Source: an uncultured Bacteroidales bacterium
Lineage (GTDB): Bacteria; Bacteroidota; Bacteroidia; Bacteroidales; Paludibacteraceae
Length of the DNA stretch: 7,984 nucleotides
Reading direction: 5' to 3'
Assembly: GCA_900556095.1 (NCBI GenBank)
Contig: USNU01000062.1
Coordinates: 1 to 7,984, forward strand
Within the stretch, counting starts at the first letter, position 1. Each line of letters starts with the position of its first letter. The position numbers and the translations under genes are program-made. Under the pieces are notes generated by a model. It saw only the letters and a program-made list of their open reading frames with translations. It searched no databases and had not been told where the DNA came from. Below, in pieces: positions 1 to 7,200 of the stretch.

Positions 1-753
1 CGCTCCGTCCACACTACCGTATTTGCGCAACCCGTCCACACGATTGCCCGCTGTCAGCACGTATGCCGATTTGCCGGTGTGAAACACATTGGCGAACACC
101 AATCCCTGTCCGAAAGAGGCTTGATAATTGCCCGCCACCACCGTGCGCACAATACCTAAATTGTTGAGTTGCACATAGCCTCCATATTCCAAATCTTCGG
201 CTTTCCCTCCGGCGGGACGCCGCAAGTTTATCCCGAACTGCACACGGTTCTGGTAGTTGAATTTGTATCGCGTCTGCACAAAAACAGGGTCGCCGGTGTA
301 GTTTTCGATGTTGCGGGCGTCGATACGCGCAGTGATTTCGTGTTTGGCATACCGAAACACCTCGCGCGGATACAGGCGGTCCGATTTCTCAATAGGTGCT
401 ACAAACACAAAAGCGCGCAGATTGCGTATGTCGTAATCGTGCAGACAATCAATCAGTTGCAGTTCCGAAATATCTTGCATGGGATGCTGATAGACATAGA
501 GCAGTATGGCGTCTATCTGTATGTCGTTGAGAAAACGCAGGCGTTCCAAATCGCTTGCCCGCGCGGCATTGAGGTTGATGGGGTGTGCTGCCAAATCCAA
601 CAATTCTTCTTGCAGTTCTTCATAATCCACAGCCCCCGTCTCGGTCAGTTGTTCGTACACATCGCCGATGATATTATCCAACCACTCCCTGTCCGCCGCA
701 TATACGACAATCGCACTCAGCAGACACAACCATATAGACAAAAGACGAGACAA
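1..753 (-). CDS. Exported helix-hairpin-helix domain protein with a predicted outer-membrane barrel (3' partial)
   Basis: 251 codons are visible from a proposed TTG start at 751-753; the gene runs off the left edge. Residues 1-19 form a good signal peptide: an arginine at 3, the hydrophobic run LLSIWLCLLSAIVVY, and a VYA-A cleavage site. Residues 24-54 are acidic and helical (EQLTETGAVDYEELQEELLD). Residues 55-118 carry helix-hairpin-helix-like signatures: HPINLNAA, then LERLRFLNDIQIDAIL, then a second unit near 95-112 (ISELQLIDCLHDYDIRNL). From about 125 onward the pattern is barrel-like, with strand-like stretches such as HEITARIDA, YKFNYQNRVQFGINL, EYGGYVQLNNLG and VVAGNYQASFGQGLVF. I recognise this as a Bacteroidales family usually annotated only as helix-hairpin-helix protein; its function is unknown to me. 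Such helix-hairpin-helix motifs often bind DNA in ComEA-type proteins, but DNA binding here is only a possibility. No ATG exists in frame before the mature region, so the start is less certain than the gene. Confidence 0.85.
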   Translation of the reverse strand, partial: MSRLLSIWLCLLSAIVVYAADREWLDNIIGDVYEQLTETGAVDYEELQEELLDLAAHPINLNAARASDLERLRFLNDIQIDAILLYVYQHPMQDISELQLIDCLHDYDIRNLRAFVFVAPIEKSDRLYPREVFRYAKHEITARIDARNIENYTGDPVFVQTRYKFNYQNRVQFGINLRRPAGGKAEDLEYGGYVQLNNLGIVRTVVAGNYQASFGQGLVFANVFHTGKSAYVLTAGNRVDGLRKYGSVDGA

Positions 754-777
754 GAGAATAATGAGTATAAGGCACTA
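751..777 (-). promoter_or_regulatory. Kinase stop / barrel-protein start junction with a TTG start in the same frame
   Basis: The kinase ends with TAG at 775-777. Seven codons later, in the same frame, is TTG at 751-753, the best start for the next gene because it puts Ser-Arg just ahead of the hydrophobic signal-peptide core. The seven intervening codons read CLILIIL, themselves hydrophobic. There is no ATG or GTG in frame before the signal-peptide core. Later TTG codons at 739-741 and 727-729 would remove the basic residue or much of the core. The 21-base gap is too short for a promoter, and I see no Shine-Dalgarno motif in it. Confidence 0.5.
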
Positions 778-1278
778 TGCCATCTTGCTGGCGGAGATGT
801 TGCCGTCGTGTGTATGGCGGATGATATAGCAGGGGACTTTTAGTGTACGGATTTCCTGTAGATATCGGTTGTATAGTTCTAACCGTATGGCGTCTCCGCC
901 GTTTTCTCGCACAGGGTCGTCCACCCACGCGAGGTCGGGATACATCAGCAGATAGACATCCGGTTTGTAGTGTTCCATCGCGTCCAACACCCAGTGGGGG
1001 GTGCTGCCATAGCAATAGTCGAACCATACGCGGGTGATTATCAGTTCGGTATCGTATATCACGATTTTATCGCTTCTGTCCTCGGTGTACTGTTTCATTT
1101 GTGCTATCTGATGACGGGCAATAGCGCAGACGTCATCATAGGTATATGGGCGGTTGAGTGCTTCCACATATTCTCGTGCATACTCCGGCACGAAGATAGC
1201 ATTATACTGTTTGGCTAATTGTTGTGCCAAGGTCGTCTTGCCTGTTGATTCGGGTCCTATGATTGCTACTTTCAGCAT
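775..1278 (-). CDS. NadR-like P-loop kinase (ribosylnicotinamide kinase-type AAA domain protein)
   Basis: This is a 167-residue cytoplasmic ATP-binding protein resembling the C-terminal kinase domain of NadR, which phosphorylates nicotinamide riboside to NMN. Visible motifs are a Walker A loop GPESTGKT at residues 8-15, the PEYAREYVE segment at 31-39 that matches the EYGREYV stretch of NadR, a helix IARHQIAQMKQ at 53-63, a Walker B-like strand KIVIYDTE at 71-78, and a lid-like segment WVDDPVRENGGD at 118-129. There is no nucleotidyltransferase domain, so it is the stand-alone kinase form, common in Bacteroidota. The ATG start lies two bases after the sprA stop, giving a probable translationally coupled operon; no Shine-Dalgarno motif is visible. 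The C-terminus after residue 153 (HTHDGNISASKMA) looks unlike the basic, helical end I expect of the family and may be slightly short. The family call is secure. The exact substrate is inferred, and another nucleoside or vitamin-related substrate is possible. Confidence 0.88.
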   Translation of the reverse strand: MLKVAIIGPESTGKTTLAQQLAKQYNAIFVPEYAREYVEALNRPYTYDDVCAIARHQIAQMKQYTEDRSDKIVIYDTELIITRVWFDYCYGSTPHWVLDAMEHYKPDVYLLMYPDLAWVDDPVRENGGDAIRLELYNRYLQEIRTLKVPCYIIRHTHDGNISASKMA

Positions 1279-1283
1279 ACTTA
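1276..1283 (-). promoter_or_regulatory. sprA stop / kinase start junction (likely translational coupling)
   Basis: Read on the minus strand, the sprA stop TAA (1281-1283) is followed by GT and then the kinase ATG (1276-1278). The upstream bases are the sprA C-terminal codons and contain no AGGAGG-like motif. A ribosome ending sprA is therefore positioned to restart on the kinase. The spacing is seen directly; coupling is inferred. Confidence 0.6.
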
Positions 1284-4200
1284 TCGCGTGAGCATCAGTT
1301 TGATATTGATACCCACATTGTCTGATTTGATGGGGTAGGACGAAGATATAAGCGGTGTTGTCCCTTGGTGGTCGTAGAAGAGTTGGAGGTTCACCTTTTG
1401 GGATAGTACATAGTCGGCACTTATCTTGATGGCAAATACTTTGTTGCCACTCGATGCCTGCGTGATATCTTCCTCCACTTTTCGCAAGAGTGTCTTGATG
1501 TCTTTGTAGGAGACGTCCACATTGAGTTTGAGGTCGTTGCTCACTTTCTTCTGCCCGCCGTCTTTTTTCTTGGTGATGAAGTTGAGGTTCTTAATGGTGT
1601 AGCCTGCGCCGATGACAAACTCGTTGGTGTGTCCTTCGGTGAGTTGTACGCTGGTTACATTGAGTGCGAGGTTGCGCTGTTTGCGATATTCGAACTTGCA
1701 CGATAGCGAGTTTTTCATCGAGAGGTTCAACCCGATAAGCGGCGAGAACGCCTCTGTGAGCGAGACGTTGGCAATATCATACGCCGATGACGGTATGGGC
1801 ATATCGGTGGTAACATCGCGGACGAAGCCCACCATTTTGTCGTTTTGCCCGTCGAGCGGTACCCAGGTGGAATAACTGCCGTAACTGCCGATAGCGTATT
1901 TGCAAGTGTATGCGTGTGTCAGTGTTACAGAGCGGAAATGGTCGCGCATCCATGGGAGTTTGCCCAATCCGTCGAAAGAAACGGACCAGTTGGGTAGCAC
2001 TTGCAAGACGCTCAGGAACGGATTGAGCCTCATTCGGTCGGCATTACGCCCCGTGTAGGCAGCCAGGAAAGCAGGCACAAGAACGTCTGCTGAGTTCTTT
2101 GCCACAGCACCTTTCGACGGGTCATACACTTGCCCGCCTGGGAGAAGGCCTTTCATAAAACCTGTGGTGGGATAAAGGACTCCGTCGTATTGCGCTTGCA
2201 CGCGCGACTGCATGACATCCAAGTTCTGCAAGAACTGGCTATAGGTCTCGTTGGCAAAATTCTCCTCCTGTGTACCAATCTTTCCGAAGGCGGTTCCGAT
2301 AGCCACTTGCGTGATATTGAACGACCCCGTCATATTCTCCTGCAAGTGGTCGTAGGAGTAGATGATAGATGTCGAGTTGGCGAAATAGCGTTTGCCATTC
2401 ACTTGAATCTTTAGTCCGGGTAGTGGTTCGAGAGTCAGTTTGATGTCGAAATCGCTAGTGAAAGCGCGTGTGGCAGGTTGCACTACAGATGTATCGCCCG
2501 AGAGCCAACCATTCTCCTTTGCCTGATTAACAAAGTCGGTCGGAATGAAACCGAAAGCAAAATCAAAGCCCGGTGCATAAAGTCCGTCCGTGCGGCGTTG
2601 CCCCATAAATCCCGCTTCGGGGTTGAAGCCGGGAATGGTCATAGAGTTGGTCTCGCGATAGGTAACTTGCACACGGCGGAACATCGTACCCACATAGGCA
2701 AACATATCGCCTGTTACTTGTGCAGGCGTGCGTTGGTTGGGGTCTTTGGTGGTAACGGTCAGCACCATTGCCTCGCAATCGGCTTTGGGCGTTATCTTCA
2801 CCTTGGTGTTGCCACTCGGTTTGAACGATACCGGTATGCGGTGTCCCGCGCTGTCGGTGGCGGTAATAGTCAGGGCCTCCGAGTTGAGACGGTGGGTTAT
2901 CTCGATGGTCTTTCCTTTTTCGGCTTTGACGGTTTCTGAATAGGTCTTCGGCTTGAAAGCACGGCGGGTTTGGCGACGTGTGTAGCGTTGCGTCATCTGC
3001 TTCCAATACTTCGACTTGCCATAGAGAGTCTCGAAATTGATCCCGCCGTCCGCTTGCCACGATTGGAGCGAAGAAATGGTATTGCCCAAATCGGTGTCGG
3101 TGGTTGTCTGTGCAGTGCGTGCCCAGTTGTAGGTGGCATTGTATGATGCGTTGGCAGACAATGCCTCGAGGTACGGAATGCGGTTGAGAGGCACATTCCA
3201 ACTTGCGGTGAATACCTGTTGGTAGGTATAAGGCGAACCCCACTTTGCCAGACTGCGCTGAATCGTATCGCGCCATGCCTCGTAATAGTCGTTGGTGAAT
3301 GCATAGTCGCGCAGTATCTCGGGCGCATAATAGCCCTCGTCAATAGTGGAATTCATAGCCGACTGGAACGAGAACTTCATATTTTTGGTCAGGTCGTACT
3401 TGAAGTCGAAGTTTCTATCCCACGTAAAGTCTTTCGAGAAAGTCAGGTCCATTTGGTCGCCCGCTGATGCAGTCAAGTCGCGCATTTTCATGTGCGAGAA
3501 AGTGCGGTGCATATTGGTAGAGAACGCCCACGACTGTGGTAGATAATAGAAATTCAACTCTTTGAGGAACTTCACCTTCTGTACTTTCTGCACTTTTTTG
3601 AAAGGCTCCCACGGTTGCGGATTGAACGAGTACGCATAGTTAAACGACCCCTTGTGGTCGGTGGTTACGTTCCGTTCCATCTCCGGACTATGTTCCTGTT
3701 GCTTGTTGTACGATGCCGAAATAGAGAAGTTGGCGGGGTCGTAGAACATATCGCGTTTCTTCGACTTGATATTCACCTTCATATTCGTCACTGAGAACGA
3801 AGTGGATTCCTGCACGGTATTCGACATCGTACGGATAGAATCGCGCTGCTCCTTATCATCGTAGGTGTCGAGGTTCTCTTTGAGTTTGATATCCGTGTCA
3901 AGCGGGTCATAATCGGGCGACAAGGTCTCGTTGGAATATGCCACATAGAGAGGCATTTGTATCCTTGCTTTTTCGGGGAAGAGACGTCCTGCCTCCAAGG
4001 CTGCACTTACCGACAACTGGTAAATGTTATCCATATTACGATCCAGCACATTCGACTCAATAGATCCATACCCGGCGGTCTCCAATCGCCCTGCCACATT
4101 CACTTGGGCAATATCGCTTATCGACAAGGCGGCATTCGCCATTGCGGCCACACCACCTTGCTCATTAAACTCACTTAGACGCAGTTCGTTCACCCATATC

Positions 4201-7200
4201 TCGCCCGATGCATCATGCGTGCCAGAATTGCGCACGCCAATCATAATACACTCCACATCCTCCAATGTAGGGTTGCCCAATACGGTTATCTTATTTTGAG
4301 GTTTGCCGCTCGCATCATCATATACTATATAAGGTATATTATTGCCCACATCGGTATTGCCCGCACGTTTGGCTTTGTTGCGTGCCGTCTTGGCATTGGT
4401 CAGCACAGAGAACGGGAAATCGAACATATTATCCTGAGGCCATACTTTCCTACGGTCGGTCTCATTATCGTTGCTGTACAAGCCCGGTTCGGTTAGGTGA
4501 AGCGGTATTTCGTATTCGTAATAGTTATTCTTCAGGTCTGTCCCCAAGCGGATAAAGCAACTCAGATCGCCGTCTTGCAGATCGGGATCAATATTCTCCA
4601 TTTTCTCCGCATGTACAAACATCTGCAGGTTCTTGTAATTGCGCATGTCGTAGCCCGTGTTCTTATACACGGCACGTGCATCCTTTGGGCTGAGGTTGGT
4701 AACACGCAACACCATTGCCTGCTCATTGAGCGGAATGAGAGTAGCCTGTCCAGGGTCGGTCTGACGGCTGATACCCGGCGGCAGTATATAGTTGACCGGC
4801 GTACGGCTCGAGTTCTCCTCTATGTTCACCGCCTGTACATTAAGTTGCGCACCCGTATTGACAGCAGCACCGAGCGGATAGAGAGTCTTGGTATAATTAC
4901 GCCATTCGCCACGCACCAGATCAAGGGTCGCCAAGCGCAGATGCGTCTCGTGTGAGCAACCGGTTAGATAGATACGCATAAAACGTATCGACTTAAAATT
5001 GCGAATAGAACCTACCGTCTTCACATCGCTGCTGTCCCCGCGCAACGGTATCTTAAACTGATACCATGTAACATCCTCGGTTGAGCCGTTGCGCAGTTTG
5101 ACGTTGACAACTTTCTTCTCTGTGATATGTTGGCGCCCCACCTCCATCATATCGGGACGGAGCAACACCTTATATTGATAGTATTTTTCGTATTCGTTAA
5201 GAGTGTTATCACTATTTATATCCTCTATATCGGGCTGCAATGTGGAAGCGGTTCCGTAACTCTCGGTTTGTGATTCGGTGTCGGGTGAGTTTCCTTCCGT
5301 ACCGTTATAATGCTTGTAACGGTCGAGAACAGACACTTCTTGCTGATCGAAATCTGAACCTCGATAGTAATGGAAGTTATCGCCGGCGGGGTCATTGAGA
5401 GGCGAGAAAGCATCAGCACCCCAAGCCGCCAATACATCGGTCGCCATGGTACTACGCAGCGTCTCTATATAGGTCTTATACGCACCGTAGTTCATCTCGT
5501 CCGCCGTACTCAAGCCGTTAAGACCCACATCTTGCTTGGCGCGTGCGCCCGTCTCGTTAGAAAAAGCGGTAACCGTAGAGTTGGTGCGCGGAACACGGCC
5601 CCAAACGGTAGTATCCACGCTATTGACATCGTTGTCGGAGATAGGCAGACCATGCTCAAACGATTTCTTACCGTCGCGTAAAATATCCTCGGATATATCG
5701 CCGAGATTGATATACATCTCCCCCTCATAACCGTCCGGGTTAGTCAGCGCAGGATCCATCAGCCAAAACTCGATATACTCAATATTCGATTTCTCGAAAT
5801 CAGTATTATCCAATTTGCGCATCATACCACCCCAGCGTTTTTTCGGGTCTCTGAGTTTACCCGTAGCCGGATCAATCTCGCTCGCCACAATATTATAAGG
5901 ACCACGCTCCTCGGGATAGTAGCTCAGGTTGAGGATACTCAGTTTGGTATTCTCGTTCGCCACCTGTTCCTTGCTCGGATAAATTTCTTTCTCATAAACG
6001 ATACGCACCCGATGGTCGGACATGGCATCCGGGTCGTTCTTGAGATGCTGCGGGGTATTGGTCTGCGGGTAAACCAAGAGCGGATCCACAGTGTACCACG
6101 CCAATAGTGCACGGTTTTTGCCGTACTCGATATTATTACTCAATTTCGATTCTGCAAACGGACTCGGCGTAGAAGCCAAGAACCAGTAACTTGGATAATG
6201 GACGTCAATGTTCGTTGTCGTAGACTCAAAATCATCGATATATGAAGTACCCACCGAACCGACATCGCGTGTGTGCCCCGGAATCAGGTGTGCGAACTCG
6301 GCATTCACTTGGAAGGTGGAGGGGGCTGAGGCACTTATCCACGGAATCTTATCAATGGCATTGGTGAGCCATTGTATCTCAGTTTTCCAACTTCCGTTCA
6401 CACCCCAAATGGTGTTTGCCAATGGTTCGCTACCGGTGTTCACTTTGGTAGTAAGCGGCCGTTCACGCAGGTGCATAATCGTTCCGCCAATCACCAAATC
6501 GGGGTTGAATTCGTATTCCAAGTGTGCACCAAACAGACTCTTGCGCTGCATAGAGAAAGTCGATTGGTTCTCCAATTTCACATCCACATTGGTACCCGAT
6601 TCGAGAATGGACTGGTTAAGAATGGTAACCGTTCCCATCGTGTAGTCCACGGTATAGTCCACGTTCTCTATCAGTGTCGCACCGCCGGCAGTAACAGTAA
6701 CACTCCCACGTGGCACATTCATTGCATTCAATCGTATCTCGCTGCCGCTTGTGCCTTTGTATTTACCTGTTAGGTGGAACTTGTTTTTCTCTGATATTTC
6801 TTGTGCCACCACAAGCGTCGAGTCATACAACTCTTGGAACACATATTTCTCGGCAATGGCATTATTACCGATTGCGGTGCGCAGATGGTTTCCGAAAGGC
6901 TCAAGCACAGGAAATATCACACGCCCATTGCTCGAATAGACGGTCATGTTCTCTATGTAGTCGAACTTGCCATCGGGGTATGGGTTATTTTTACTATCCA
7001 GACGGTCAAGATTCATCACGCGTAGCAGTTGTTTGCCCGCGATAGCCCCCTCGGTCAGGTATTGCATATCCGTGCCCACCGAGTCATTTCGGTAGGTAAC
7101 ATACAATTCAAACTTATCCTGCGAGATACTATTTGCCCCAAGAGAATAGATGTTTTTCATCATCAAGTCCCACGTACCCGCATTTTTCTTCATCGGTGCA

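Noticed and set aside
754..774. Possible promoter or terminator between the kinase and barrel genes
   Set aside because: The gap is only 21 bases, without an inverted repeat or a Bacteroidales -33/-7 promoter pattern.
775..777. Recoded TAG joining the kinase and the barrel protein into one polypeptide
   Set aside because: A cytoplasmic kinase fused ahead of an internal signal peptide makes little sense, and nothing else in the window suggests TAG recoding.
169..843. A 224-codon plus-strand open frame
   Set aside because: It runs antisense across the end of the kinase and most of the barrel gene, and its translation shows no domain or signal, whereas the minus-strand frames carry clear motifs.
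674..1027. A 117-codon minus-strand open frame with an Arg-rich translation
   Set aside because: It is a shifted frame over the kinase and the start of the barrel gene; its composition is that of a shadow frame. Its only apparent link to the downstream gene is an out-of-frame ATG.
2478..2939. A 153-codon plus-strand open frame
   Set aside because: It is antisense to conserved sprA sequence and shows no recognisable domain.
2563..3276. A 237-codon open frame on the minus strand in another frame
   Set aside because: It lies wholly within sprA, is rich in His, Arg, Gln and Pro as expected of a shifted frame, and shows no family resemblance.
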